Of a stretch of DNA of 33,229 nt, positions 1-9,191 are shown piece after piece; within the stretch, counting starts at the first letter, position 1; each line of letters starts with the position of its first letter. Made by a program: the position numbers and the translations under genes. Origin of the DNA: a virus; IMG/VR virus record IMGVR_UViG_3300037189_029432, positions 1 through 33,229 of that record. One strand, given 5' to 3'. Below the pieces are notes generated by a model. That model saw only the letters and a list, made by a program, of their open reading frames with translations, did not search any database and was not told the DNA's origin.

Positions 1-1862
1 CCGCCTTCGCCAGTTGTTGCAATATCAATACCTTCTTTAGCTAATTTATTTTGAGCTTTTGCTTGTGCTTCAAGATAATCAGCTTGTTTGGTAAGGTTTT
101 TACTTTGGGTTTTAGAACTTTCTGAAATTGCTGCTTTTTCTGCTTTTTTCTTTGCAGCAGTTGAAGCTTTTGTATCCGCTTCTAATTTCTTTTCAGCAGC
201 GCGTTTAGCCATCATTTGCTCGTAAGCTGCCACAGCCTCAGCTTGCTCAGGATGGGTTGCACCAGCAAAACGTTTTGTGCTTGTTTCAGATTTAATGGCG
301 TTAAGGTATTGTTTAGGATCAAACACACCACCTTGATCAGCCACACTTTTAATGTAGCTAGAAGCTTTTTGGGCGGGTTGAAAAAGACTGTAGGCTTTAT
401 TGGCAGCACGAATGCCTTCGTTGTCTGCCAAATCAGCCCAAGCACTTCGTATGTCTTTTAATGCTTGACCAAACTGTTGCTGCTCTGGGTCAAAGCTTTT
501 TCCGTATTTGTATGCCTTGTCACCCAAAGCTTTTAACTGTGTGTGCCACTGATCTGGTGTTAACAAACGAGAATCACCAGCTTTAGCAACCAGTTTATCT
601 ATTTCGGAATCCAACATGTCAGCATACTTAGTGCCAATTAAATCATCTTTATGACTTTCGGCTAAAGTTTTAAACTCAGTCTCTGCTTCTGGCGAGAATC
701 GAATATCATCCATTTCCGATAATGGTTTAGTATAGGCATTGCCCAATTTTTCCTGAGCGTATTTAATCGCTTCAGTACCTTTTACGCCGGGTTGCAATTT
801 CTCACCAATGGGGGCAAGCGCTTTATTAATTTGATTAATACTAAATTGCTCTTCTTCAGCAGCTAATTTATCAGCGCGTTGTTTAAAGAACATATCATGC
901 TGCTTATCAAAATTAGCATGCTTAGTTTCTAAATTTGTTTTTAATGTATTTAAAGAAGCATCTTTAGCTTCTTTCATGCCAGTAATAGCTTGTTTAGTAG
1001 CTTGTGTGCCCAACTCCGCTTTTTCTTTAGCAATCTCGGTTAAAGACTTTTGACCTTTACCAATAGCTTCTTCAGCTCTACTAAATGGAAGTGTTGCCAA
1101 AAAGTTTTCAATTTTTTGAGTTGCGCCACCGAGCATTTGCCCAATAGAAGTATCACGCATGATTTCTTCTTTGGTAAAGCCTTTAGCCATTAAATCTTTA
1201 GCACGTTGTAAAGCTGGGTCAAGCACTTTGCCTGCACCTGTCAATACACCATGTGTTAACGCACCTAATCCAGCGCCAATAGCGCCTTCTTTTATCATTT
1301 CTGTCGGTGATTCTGTGCCGAGAACTCCAACAGCGCCACCACCTAATGTAGATTGTAGTGCAGGACTTTTTGCAATAGCGCTGACAACAGGAGCAGCACC
1401 CGGGATTTGAGATAGAGGAGCGCCAAGTTTACCTAAACCACTTAATATTTTTCCATAGCTGTAGATGTCACCACCTAAACTAGCTAAAGAACCCACTGGC
1501 CCTTTTAAAGAAATATCACCAATGTAAGGCAAACTTCCCAAAGGCATTTCAGGACCTTGTTCCTTAATGCCGGTATCCATTTGTTTGAGCGCTTTGCCAG
1601 GCTCTTCCATACCCATCCAACTCATTACATTGGTAACAGGTTTAGCAACTGCCATAGCAGCACGAACAGGAGCACCAACAACGTCAGTCATTATTTTAGC
1701 AGCAGTCTCTCCGCCTTTAGGCGCAACTTGACCGCTAGGAGCAATTAAAGGAATGCCTGCTTCTGTATATTGGGTATCTTCGTCAGGTGTAAATGGGGCC
1801 GCCTTAGGTTCAGCTGCGTATTCACGACCAACAGGAACTTCTGGTGCATATTCTCTGGCCAT
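1..1862 (-). CDS. Large internal virion / DNA-ejection-like protein (C-terminus beyond window)
   Basis: An open frame of about 620 codons with no stop runs from an ATG at 1862 to the left edge, so only the N-terminal part is present. The first 200 or so residues are Gly/Ala-rich with weakly hydrophobic stretches. They include the segment IGQMLGGATQKIENFLATLP, which resembles segments in phage ejection and transglycosylase-type virion proteins. The rest is charged and mainly helical, with long Lys/Glu/Ala runs likely to form coiled coils near the left edge. No catalytic motif is visible in this part; one could lie beyond the edge. The ATG overlaps the upstream gene's stop (TAATG), so translation is probably coupled. 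Function as an ejection protein is inferred from size, composition and position after the M15-containing virion protein. Confidence 0.8.
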   Translation of the reverse strand, partial: MAREYAPEVPVGREYAAEPKAAPFTPDEDTQYTEAGIPLIAPSGQVAPKGGETAAKIMTDVVGAPVRAAMAVAKPVTNVMSWMGMEEPGKALKQMDTGIKEQGPEMPLGSLPYIGDISLKGPVGSLASLGGDIYSYGKILSGLGKLGAPLSQIPGAAPVVSAIAKSPALQSTLGGGAVGVLGTESPTEMIKEGAIGAGLGALTHGVLTGAGKVLDPALQRAKDLMAKGFTKEEIMRDTSIGQMLGGATQKIENFLATLPFSRAEEAIGKGQKSLTEIAKEKAELGTQATKQAITGMKEAKDASLNTLKTNLETKHANFDKQHDMFFKQRADKLAAEEEQFSINQINKALAPIGEKLQPGVKGTEAIKYAQEKLGNAYTKPLSEMDDIRFSPEAETEFKTLAESHKDDLIGTKYADMLDSEIDKLVAKAGDSRLLTPDQWHTQLKALGDKAYKYGKSFDPEQQQFGQALKDIRSAWADLADNEGIRAANKAYSLFQPAQKASSYIKSVADQGGVFDPKQYLNAIKSETSTKRFAGATHPEQAEAVAAYEQMMAKRAAEKKLEADTKASTAAKKKAEKAAISESSKTQSKNLTKQADYLEAQAKAQNKLAKEGIDIATTGEG

Positions 1863-3646
1863 TATTTTTTAGGTTCCCGATAAAATCCCTTGTCGTCTTT
1901 ACCGTAAGTCCATTTATCTGGCTCATAGGCACCAAATCTTTGTGTTGCTTCAGTTGCAATTGGATTGGCTGCAGCTTTAGCAGCTTTACCTTTTTTAGGA
2001 CCATCTTTAAACGCGTCAACGTTTTCTACCATAATTCTATCTCTGGCACCGCTTTTCTTCCAATCCAAAAAGGCTTGTTGTTCATTGCCAGGATTTTTAA
2101 TTAAAGTATCCATTAAATCATCATCAACCAATGCTTTTGCTTTTTGCAATTGATACATATTTTTAGTGTATTCATATGGATCATTAATGCCAGCAAAGTT
2201 AGCCAACCAAGATTCACTTTCTTGAGCAGTAAACTGAGAACCCATAGCAGCTCTTGCACCGGCTGCAGACGTTAATTTACGAGCTTGCTCTATGCTCAAA
2301 TTGCGCATGTATTTTTCAATTTCTTCAGGCTTTTGTGGGATACCAAGAACCTGAGCATACTTACTTAGCATTTGGTTAATACTAGTTCCAGGACCAAAAT
2401 CGCTTTGTTTGCCATTTTTTAATGCATTTAATACTTGGTTAGATAAGTCAACAGTATCATGCTGCGCAGTAACCCGAGCTTGCAAATCTTTGTAAGGACC
2501 TTCTAAAAATGCTTTTTGACTTGCTTCAGTCTTTTTAACACCGGATTCAAACTCTTGCAAACTTGGAGTGCCGCCCATCGGTGCTGCAGCAGTTGCAGGT
2601 TTAATTCTAGAAAAATGATTTTCTTCTATACCAGCGCCACGCTTGTATCCCGCAGCTGCGGCTTTTGCTTCTAGTTCAGGAGTAACAGAACCAGGTTTTA
2701 CATCAAAGCCATCACCAGTAAAATGTGGGCTTGTTTTTAAATCAATTGGGCGACCTTGAGCAGTTCTTGGAACACCGTTTTCATCGTAATGGTGAACCAA
2801 CGCCGCACTTTCTGCAGGTGTTCTTGTGCCACTAATAACTTGAAAACCGTTATCAACAGCCCAATCAGCGGCTGTAGTTTTACCTTGAGTTGGAGCAGTT
2901 AGGGTTTGATTTAGTCCGGGGTTTGCTTTAGAAATTAAAGCTGCAATTTCAGGTCTATTTTCAGTGTATTGAACCCACAAACGACGAGTTATTTTATCGG
3001 GTTTGTTGGTAACCGGATTCATAAAATCAACCGGCGTATCCATATCGGCACTAAATTGTTTCTTCAGGCTTGCCGCATTGTATTCGTCAAATGCCCTTTT
3101 ACGTAAAGCTTGTGCTGCAGCTACGTTTCCTTCTTCATAAATTAAACGATTTATTTCAGCTTGTGTTGCAGGATTAATTGGGCCTTGCGCAGCTCCTATC
3201 GGGGCAGCACCAGCTGCACCAGGCACACCAGCTGCCTCAGCTTGTGGAGAAGTTAGTGATGTTGCTGCTCTTTGTAACGCACCTTGACTACCTTGAAGGG
3301 CAGCTATAGATTGTGCAATGTTATAACGTTGAGCTTCTTTTTGTTGTTTTTGTTCGGCTAAATGGCGAAACATTGGTTCTTTGTTATATTGAGCCCAAGC
3401 AGACATTTCTTGTAAATCATTTTGAAACTTTTCAAGAGGTTTTTCCTCAAGAAGTTTTTGCATGTTTTGCAAAATGTTTTTATTTGTTTCTGCATCCATT
3501 AGTATTCCGCTAGGAGCAGTCATAGTTGCAATTTGACCTTTACCACCGGGAGTAAATTTAATAGGGGAAATAACCGGCAGACCGCCTTTTGGCTCAGAGC
3601 TGTCAGTCGTTAATGAACTATTAGTATCTTGATCTGGATTTATCAT
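1862..3646 (-). CDS. Virion protein with M15-type peptidase domain (peptidoglycan hydrolase)
   Basis: 594 residues. The N-terminal 150 residues are low-complexity and helical (Gln/Ala/Lys-rich). Residues about 260-350 look like a VanY/M15 D-Ala-D-Ala carboxypeptidase or L-Ala-D-Glu endopeptidase domain: SGTRTPAES (272-280) matches the family's SGxRTP segment, H308 and D315 in SPHFTGDGFDV fit the HxxxxxxD zinc pair, and ENHFSRI gives the distal H344. The C-terminal 240 residues are helical and unrecognised. A peptidoglycan-cutting domain inside a long helical virion protein fits a role in opening the cell wall during DNA entry. The gene starts 11 nt after the upstream gene and ends in a TAATG overlap with the next. 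Substrate bond is unknown. Confidence 0.8.
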   Translation of the reverse strand: MINPDQDTNSSLTTDSSEPKGGLPVISPIKFTPGGKGQIATMTAPSGILMDAETNKNILQNMQKLLEEKPLEKFQNDLQEMSAWAQYNKEPMFRHLAEQKQQKEAQRYNIAQSIAALQGSQGALQRAATSLTSPQAEAAGVPGAAGAAPIGAAQGPINPATQAEINRLIYEEGNVAAAQALRKRAFDEYNAASLKKQFSADMDTPVDFMNPVTNKPDKITRRLWVQYTENRPEIAALISKANPGLNQTLTAPTQGKTTAADWAVDNGFQVISGTRTPAESAALVHHYDENGVPRTAQGRPIDLKTSPHFTGDGFDVKPGSVTPELEAKAAAAGYKRGAGIEENHFSRIKPATAAAPMGGTPSLQEFESGVKKTEASQKAFLEGPYKDLQARVTAQHDTVDLSNQVLNALKNGKQSDFGPGTSINQMLSKYAQVLGIPQKPEEIEKYMRNLSIEQARKLTSAAGARAAMGSQFTAQESESWLANFAGINDPYEYTKNMYQLQKAKALVDDDLMDTLIKNPGNEQQAFLDWKKSGARDRIMVENVDAFKDGPKKGKAAKAAANPIATEATQRFGAYEPDKWTYGKDDKGFYREPKK

Positions 3647-3657
3647 ATAATTTATCT

Positions 3658-4785
3658 TTAACCGAACAGGCTGCTGCCCATGTCACCAATATTACCAACA
3701 TCTGCTAAATCCGGTGTTGAAGGTAAAGGTATTTGGGAAGGTTCATTAACATTATACCAACTTCCGGTTTGGTCTTGATGCCAACCAGAATTTGGATTTG
3801 CTACATTAACTCCATATGAACCATCGGGGTTTAGTGCTTCAGGAGGTGGAGTGTCACTCGTTACATTTGGTCCCTGGTAGCCAGTCCCGTAAGATGGATC
3901 TTCATAAATTTTACCATCTGAACCAGTTATTTGACCAAGCCCTGGACCACCGTTAGCGCCGGTTCCTTGTACTGGACTACCGGTTAAACCTAAAGCGTTC
4001 ATAACTTTATTACCCAAACCACCAAAAGATTTTCCGGTGATGCCTAAACTATTTAATAAGTTTCCAGCGGCAGAAGGGATCTTGCTTAATGCGCCTAGTG
4101 TGGATACACCACCCATTTGGTTTTGTTGTGTAACAGTGCCAGGAACGTTTACAGCATTAATCATGTTAGCATAATTGCCAGGTGCTACAAACGGTGCGTT
4201 CATTTGCGCAGCACCAACATCTAAGCCAGATTTTATTGATTGAGAACCAAGACCACCAAGTCCTGTACCAGCTGCCACGCCAGCATTTTGATTTTGTAAT
4301 GCGGCAGTCATTTGCTGTGCAAACAATTGAGATTGCGCATCTGCTTTAGCTTTAGAAACACCAGTAATATCACGTAAGCTACCAAATTGTCCCGCACCGA
4401 TTCCGGCGGCGTTTGCACCAGCGGTATAGTTAGGTAATAATTGGTTTAATTGTGCGTTCTCAGCAGCAAATAAACCACCTAACGGTGTTGCTGTGTTTGG
4501 TGTAACTTGACCTGTGGCACTAGTAATCCAAGGATTAGCTGCACCGGTAGCAATTGTATTTAAAGCAGCTTGGCCTTGTGAATAAGGGTTTGATGGTCCG
4601 CTTAATGTGTTAACTGCGCCTTGAGCCGCTGTGTTTTGAAAGGCAGGAGCTTGTCCTAAAGCTGTACCGGCGTTACTAATAACATTTTGCTGTGCACGAT
4701 TGTACCAATCTGGCAGCGTAGTTTGCACCTGCATACTATCTGTAAGCAGATTGTTTAACCCAGTAGATCCTGTTGTTCCAGCCAT
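3658..4785 (-). CDS. Virion-associated protein, Gly/Ala/Gln-rich
   Basis: 375 residues. The sequence is rich in Ala, Gly, Asn, Gln and Thr. A helical region around residues 110-190 (ENAQLNQLLPNY, then AKADAQSQLFAQQMTAALQN) is followed by a Gly/Pro-rich C-terminus that looks disordered. Proteins of this type lie beside ejection or internal-core proteins in short-tailed phages, so a minor virion protein is likely. No enzymatic motif is visible. Its ATG at 4785 overlaps the stop of the upstream gene (TAATG), implying coupled translation. Confidence 0.65.
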   Translation of the reverse strand: MAGTTGSTGLNNLLTDSMQVQTTLPDWYNRAQQNVISNAGTALGQAPAFQNTAAQGAVNTLSGPSNPYSQGQAALNTIATGAANPWITSATGQVTPNTATPLGGLFAAENAQLNQLLPNYTAGANAAGIGAGQFGSLRDITGVSKAKADAQSQLFAQQMTAALQNQNAGVAAGTGLGGLGSQSIKSGLDVGAAQMNAPFVAPGNYANMINAVNVPGTVTQQNQMGGVSTLGALSKIPSAAGNLLNSLGITGKSFGGLGNKVMNALGLTGSPVQGTGANGGPGLGQITGSDGKIYEDPSYGTGYQGPNVTSDTPPPEALNPDGSYGVNVANPNSGWHQDQTGSWYNVNEPSQIPLPSTPDLADVGNIGDMGSSLFG

Positions 4786-6290
4786 TATGCTCTCACTCTT
4801 TTATTCGCGTCTAATAAGTATGCCAAAGCACCTTTGCTTTTTGGTGGCAAATCTTTTGGATCATGTTTTTGTGCATGATCCCTAATTGTAATTAAGAAAT
4901 TATCTAAAACTTTAGCACCAGCATCGCTGCTGCCGTTTCCAAGTTTAGATACTACATCAGCCGGTATTACAAATTCACCATCGGCTAACATGGCTGCTAC
5001 GCTGTCGCTTGTTCCATCGCCTTCACCTTTGACGTAGGTGTTTTCCATGGACGCCAAACCACCAGGGGAAAAGAATGTAGGGTTGTGCCCTTCAATTTCA
5101 CCACCAGGCGCAAAATGGGGCACAAGACTTAAACCGGTACGGGGTTGATAATGACCAAACTGCTTACCGCGCATGCGAACTTCTTGCATTGGCAAATCAC
5201 CGCCACCAGCCATATGAATAATACCGCCACCTGCAGCTTGTTGAATTAATTGGAGATCTAATGGAGTAACAGCTTGTGTTTGCATTTGTGGTGCAGTAGG
5301 TGCAATTTCAGACCCTGTCATTCCTGGCACAGCAATTTGTTGACCGTGCACAAATGTTGCTTTAGGGGATTCATAAGTATTACTTGATGTGTCGGTATTC
5401 AGTGGTACTGATGAGCCCAGTCCTGCTGTCGGTAACATACCTGTTGTAAAAGGGGTTTTTACTTTAGAAACTGAAGAAGAGCCAGTTAGTGATTTAGTAA
5501 TATCTGCAACTTTTTTAGCTTTAGAAAGGGCATCAAGAGCATCAAGACCAGTGCTAGGCGCAAAACCACCAATACCCACAGAACTTGCAGGAATTGCGTT
5601 TCCTAAAGCATCAAGCGCAAAACCACCGGCGTCGGTGGCCATATAAGTTTGACCAAGTGTTGTTCCAAGTGTGCCGTCACCTACCACCGTACCGGCTGGC
5701 AATGCGCCAGTTAATCCACCACCACCGATTGTGGTTGCTGCGCCACCAGGAATAGCACCAGAACCTTCTAACGGAGGCAGTATTGACCCTGGGCTAGTAA
5801 CTCCGGGAGGAGTTAAGTTGACGTTAACATTGGGGGCGTTTAATACAGAATCAGCGCCAGGGGTGGATGTTGGTGATGGTACTGACTCGGCACCGGGGGT
5901 AGGAAAATCCGGGGCGTGTACTACTGTATCGGCACCCACAGGAGGTGCTTCAACTGGAACGCCACCAGGCACTTCAGTCATACCAGCAATCGAGTTGTCT
6001 GGTGTAATATAAGTTGTTGCGCCAGAAGGATCTACTATAGCAGAAGATCCGTCAGTAAAATTTGTAGTAATAGTTCCATCACCAGCAATTTCAGTGCCTT
6101 CAATTGCGGCTTCTTCGGCAAGAAAGCCAGATGCGGCGCCAGCGGTTGCAACAGCTGCTGCTAAACCGGCAACCGTAGTCCATCCACCAGGTATTTCTTT
6201 ACCCACTGTTTTGTCGAGATTTGCAAGAAGATTGCCAATAGCTCGACCAGGATCCATACCTTTAAAAGCATCACCTAAACCATCGCACAT
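4785..6290 (-). CDS. Virion protein with DGEFVIPADVV-type C-terminal domain
   Basis: 501 residues from the ATG at 6290 (starting MCDGLGDAFKG). An in-frame TTG at 6329 would overlap the acetyltransferase gene, so the ATG 7 nt after that gene's stop is preferred. After a short helical start there is an Ala/Gly-rich hydrophobic stretch (about residues 38-58). A long Pro/Gly/Thr-rich low-complexity middle follows. The C-terminal 150 residues contain MLADGEFVIPADVVSKLGNG, a signature I recognise from uncharacterised phage structural proteins next to tail or ejection genes. Glycine-rich turns such as HMAGGGD and FAPGGEIEG precede it. Exact role is unknown; minor virion or ejection-complex component is the best guess. 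Confidence 0.7.
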   Translation of the reverse strand: MCDGLGDAFKGMDPGRAIGNLLANLDKTVGKEIPGGWTTVAGLAAAVATAGAASGFLAEEAAIEGTEIAGDGTITTNFTDGSSAIVDPSGATTYITPDNSIAGMTEVPGGVPVEAPPVGADTVVHAPDFPTPGAESVPSPTSTPGADSVLNAPNVNVNLTPPGVTSPGSILPPLEGSGAIPGGAATTIGGGGLTGALPAGTVVGDGTLGTTLGQTYMATDAGGFALDALGNAIPASSVGIGGFAPSTGLDALDALSKAKKVADITKSLTGSSSVSKVKTPFTTGMLPTAGLGSSVPLNTDTSSNTYESPKATFVHGQQIAVPGMTGSEIAPTAPQMQTQAVTPLDLQLIQQAAGGGIIHMAGGGDLPMQEVRMRGKQFGHYQPRTGLSLVPHFAPGGEIEGHNPTFFSPGGLASMENTYVKGEGDGTSDSVAAMLADGEFVIPADVVSKLGNGSSDAGAKVLDNFLITIRDHAQKHDPKDLPPKSKGALAYLLDANKRVRA

Positions 6291-6297
6291 ATTGTTA

Positions 6298-6738
6298 TTA
6301 TTCCAAGTGTTTAACTGTGTTAAACCCAACAGTTTTATAACCTAACCTATTATAAAATTGTTGAGTTTTTTCTATGTTTACCGCTGTTGTTTGGCCTAAA
6401 CAAACATCCGTTATATTATTTTGTTTTGCCCAAACTTCTAAAGCTTTAATAAGTTTAATAGCAGCTCTTGAGCCTCTATATTGTTCGGTAATGTAAAAAC
6501 CTAAATCCGTAACCCGCATTTTTTTACTAAAAAAGTAAGTGGTTATTAAGCCACTAATAAACCCGATTACTTTATTTTGGTCAATTGCTAAAAAAACGTT
6601 AACGTTTTCATTTTTATACAATCGCCAAATTGCGGCAAAATCCGGTTTTGCTTCTTTAAATTCAGACTCAGCCACCATAACTTTTACAAGTTCAAAAAAC
6701 TCAGGAAACCGGCTGTCAGAAAGTTCTATAATGTCCAT
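6298..6738 (-). CDS. GNAT-family N-acetyltransferase
   Basis: 146 residues, the usual length for a single GNAT domain, which transfers an acetyl group from acetyl-CoA to an amine. The fold order is visible: N-terminal helices, central strands NVFLAIDQNKVIGFISG, motif A with the acetyl-CoA pyrophosphate loop QYRGSRAA (86-93), and the late motif FYNRLGY (128-134). The substrate (protein N-terminus, lysine, sugar or small amine) cannot be read from the sequence. It is the first gene after the promoter-like element at 6801-6765 and precedes the ejection-protein block by 7 nt, so it would be transcribed with virion genes. Confidence 0.85.
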   Translation of the reverse strand: MDIIELSDSRFPEFFELVKVMVAESEFKEAKPDFAAIWRLYKNENVNVFLAIDQNKVIGFISGLITTYFFSKKMRVTDLGFYITEQYRGSRAAIKLIKALEVWAKQNNITDVCLGQTTAVNIEKTQQFYNRLGYKTVGFNTVKHLE

Positions 6739-6764
6739 TACAAGCCATTTTAACCCATTAGTTG

Positions 6765-6801
6765 TATATCTACTAATGCAAAATTATGGCTTTTTTCGCC
6801 C
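6765..6801 (-). promoter_or_regulatory. Promoter-like element, copy 1 of 3
   Basis: Read on the minus strand: GGGCG, 13 nt, TTTTGCATTAGT, 3 nt, TATA. The same blocks with identical spacing occur at 12956-12920 and 32995-32959. It lies in the 67-nt gap between the small 86-residue gene and the acetyltransferase gene, with TATA 26 nt upstream of the ATG. CATTAGT is followed 9 nt later by its inverted complement ACTAATG, and AAGCCAT/ATGGCTT flank that, so this copy could also form a hairpin. Promoter function is inferred from recurrence, orientation and position. Confidence 0.7.
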
Positions 6802-6805
6802 TAAA

Positions 6806-7066
6806 TCAATGACTTGGACCATTAATAATGGTGGTTACTTCTGAGGCCCAATCTTGCCAATCTGCAAAGGTGCTAGAGTTTGGCACCGGATATGCTGCAA
6901 ATGTAGGCAATGAGGCTATCTGGTCTGCTGCATCGCGCCATTCTGATTCCGGCACGTCTGGCAACGTTTCCTGCCCATAATAAATAATAAAATTGCCGTT
7001 CCATTCTTCCCAGGTCATAGTGGCTGGGACAAAAGGAAAAAAGACTTGTATGCTAGGGGCGCTCAT
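6806..7066 (-). CDS. Small conserved phage protein of unknown function
   Basis: 86 residues from the ATG at 7066 (MSAPSIQVFF); an in-frame TTG at 7072 is less likely. It overlaps the 3' end of the nozzle-like gene by 14 nt in another frame. The protein is rich in Trp and acidic residues, with MTWEEWNGNFIIYYGQE near residues 16-32 and SEWRDAAD near 41-48. Small MTWEEWN-type proteins follow tail genes in other aquatic phages, as far as I recall. No catalytic motif or membrane segment is visible. Confidence 0.65.
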   Translation of the reverse strand: MSAPSIQVFFPFVPATMTWEEWNGNFIIYYGQETLPDVPESEWRDAADQIASLPTFAAYPVPNSSTFADWQDWASEVTTIINGPSH

Positions 7067-9191
7067 CACCAAACTCAGCAGTAATTAAGTTACGACCCAT
7101 TTCATAATTTCCGTTGATATCGTTAGATTCAAATTTTAAACGCACCAAACGATGTTCTACACGTAGGTCAATTTTGCCTGTATCAGGCGTAAAATAGTAA
7201 GGACCTGAGTTTTCTTCGTATTGTCCTGAAGCAAACTTGCGACCTAAAATTGTCATTGACATAGTGCCAGTTTGCAAAAAGTTAGGCTCAACACGGCGTA
7301 AATGCATACGACGATTTATACCTGTAATACCATTTTGACTGGGGTTTCCAGTTAACCAACTAATGTCACTGGTGGTGATGCTAGAATAAACAGCCAATTC
7401 ATTTTGAAGTGTAATTTGGTTTAGGCCGTGTTCATGCTGCCAAATAGTATAGCCACCGGATGTAGGAAATACTAAAACACCAGCATCAGTACTAGTTGTA
7501 AAATTAACAGACACTGTTACAAGCGTGGCGTTATATCCAAAATCATAAGTACTTCCAATAACGGAATATGTTTTTTGTGGATCACTAGTTAAATCGCTAG
7601 AAAGCGTAATAGTATCGCCAGGGCTTACAATGTTAGATACATCATTACCAAGATAAACCTGGTTAGATGCAGGTGCCGGTGCTCCTACAGGAGTATTAAT
7701 AATTGCAATAGGATTACTAAATGATGTATTGTATTCCCAACCAGCCCAAATTGGTGTGGGAAATAATTCAGTTGTATAACCACAAGAACGGCGGCTACCA
7801 ATAGCTTGGCCGGCGTCATACCACAAATTGTCTTTTACGTTATAAATAATTGCATCGGTACATTCTGTTGCTGTGCCGCGAGGATAAAAGAACCAAATCT
7901 CATTATACCTTGGAATTTTAGTGGCCCAAACTTTTTGTCTTTGCTCGTAATTAATATTGTTATATAAATAGTTTACGTTTTTGTCGTTAGGCAATACTTT
8001 GACTGATCCACCGTACATATAGTATCGGTCAACACCCATCCAAAAGAATATGCCATCCATTTCAACAACAGCATTGGACGACATGATAGAAATTTGGCTA
8101 GAAATAATATCGTATGACCAATACAAACTTGTAGCTTGCGGGTTAAAGGAAACACGAATTAAACTATCAGTAGCCCAAAATAATCCGGATGGCGAATTAG
8201 TACCACCGCGCATTACCATGCCTTTGACAATTTTAGAACTTGCTACGTTTACCTGGTTGGCAAATGGACCATTCCAATCGTAAAAGTTTTGTGTGGCATA
8301 GTTACCGGGTGTTACGTCTACGTTGTTGTTAGCAATAAAGCCATGTGATCCGTATACAAAAATAAACGGATATAAAACGCAAACACCACCATCAACACTG
8401 ATTGGTTTATATGTTGGATTTTGGCCGTTACTATCACACAAACCAGTTAATAAAAATTGATTATTAGCATCTGGCGCCACGTTACCCACAAGTACTTGTG
8501 ATGTAACACCACTGTCAATATTTTGTAAATTTTTACCTGGGTGAGCTAAAACATTTAACAAACCACCTGATGGACTAAACTGAGCATCAAACTGCCAATC
8601 GTTGCGAGAATCCGGTGTAAAAATACTATCATTTAACCAAATTTTACTGATTGTGCCGGCGGGGGCACTTGGCGTAAAATTAATGGTAGTTTGCGCTGGG
8701 GGACCAACTGCATAAGTAGAACCAGTAATTGTATAAACAACAGGGGTTCCAATTTGATCAATAATAAATTCTGTACCAACACCAAATGTTACTGTAGCAT
8801 CGCCAGGTACAACAACCTGGGATGTAGTATTTGATGTTACATTGGCAAATACTGAACCATGTAAGGGAACACAAACATAAGGGCCGCTACCGCTACCGTA
8901 AGTCGTTCCGGTTGTAAAAACGTCTAAACCTGCGGCATTACCCGCAAATACATAGTTTACACCGTTGTATGGTATGTTAATCATACCCCGGTAAATGCCA
9001 CTAAAACTAGTAAAAAGGGTGGCAAACCCACCCATTTTCTTTGCTTCACCGCGTTGAAAACGACACCATACACCATCAGTGTATTGGTCATTTTGGAATA
9101 CTGTACCGTCGCGTCTAATACCAGCCGGAATTACCAGGCTGTAAATCTGTGTAAATTGAGTGCTATCCTGCTGTCGGTCATCAGCCGCCAT
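7053..9191 (-). CDS. Tail nozzle/hub protein (P22 gp10-like, packaged DNA stabilisation)
   Basis: 712 residues, almost entirely beta-rich. The N-terminus (IYSLVIPAGIRRDGTVFQND, then DGVWCRFQRGEAKKMGGF) resembles the start of gp10-type proteins that close the short tail and hold packaged DNA. Repeated Trp/Tyr-containing blade-like segments (residues about 280-480, such as GLFWATDSLIRVSFNP and NEIWFFYPRG) suggest a beta-propeller. The C-terminus has RRMHLRRVEPNF and HRLVRLKFESN, like the closing region of tail-hub families. It is longer than P22 gp10 (about 470 residues), with extra beta domains. The start codon directly abuts the upstream stop (TAA-ATG). Assignment rests on pattern and on following two adaptor-like genes and a fibre-like gene. 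Confidence 0.6.
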   Translation of the reverse strand: MAADDRQQDSTQFTQIYSLVIPAGIRRDGTVFQNDQYTDGVWCRFQRGEAKKMGGFATLFTSFSGIYRGMINIPYNGVNYVFAGNAAGLDVFTTGTTYGSGSGPYVCVPLHGSVFANVTSNTTSQVVVPGDATVTFGVGTEFIIDQIGTPVVYTITGSTYAVGPPAQTTINFTPSAPAGTISKIWLNDSIFTPDSRNDWQFDAQFSPSGGLLNVLAHPGKNLQNIDSGVTSQVLVGNVAPDANNQFLLTGLCDSNGQNPTYKPISVDGGVCVLYPFIFVYGSHGFIANNNVDVTPGNYATQNFYDWNGPFANQVNVASSKIVKGMVMRGGTNSPSGLFWATDSLIRVSFNPQATSLYWSYDIISSQISIMSSNAVVEMDGIFFWMGVDRYYMYGGSVKVLPNDKNVNYLYNNINYEQRQKVWATKIPRYNEIWFFYPRGTATECTDAIIYNVKDNLWYDAGQAIGSRRSCGYTTELFPTPIWAGWEYNTSFSNPIAIINTPVGAPAPASNQVYLGNDVSNIVSPGDTITLSSDLTSDPQKTYSVIGSTYDFGYNATLVTVSVNFTTSTDAGVLVFPTSGGYTIWQHEHGLNQITLQNELAVYSSITTSDISWLTGNPSQNGITGINRRMHLRRVEPNFLQTGTMSMTILGRKFASGQYEENSGPYYFTPDTGKIDLRVEHRLVRLKFESNDINGNYEMGRNLITAEFGDERP

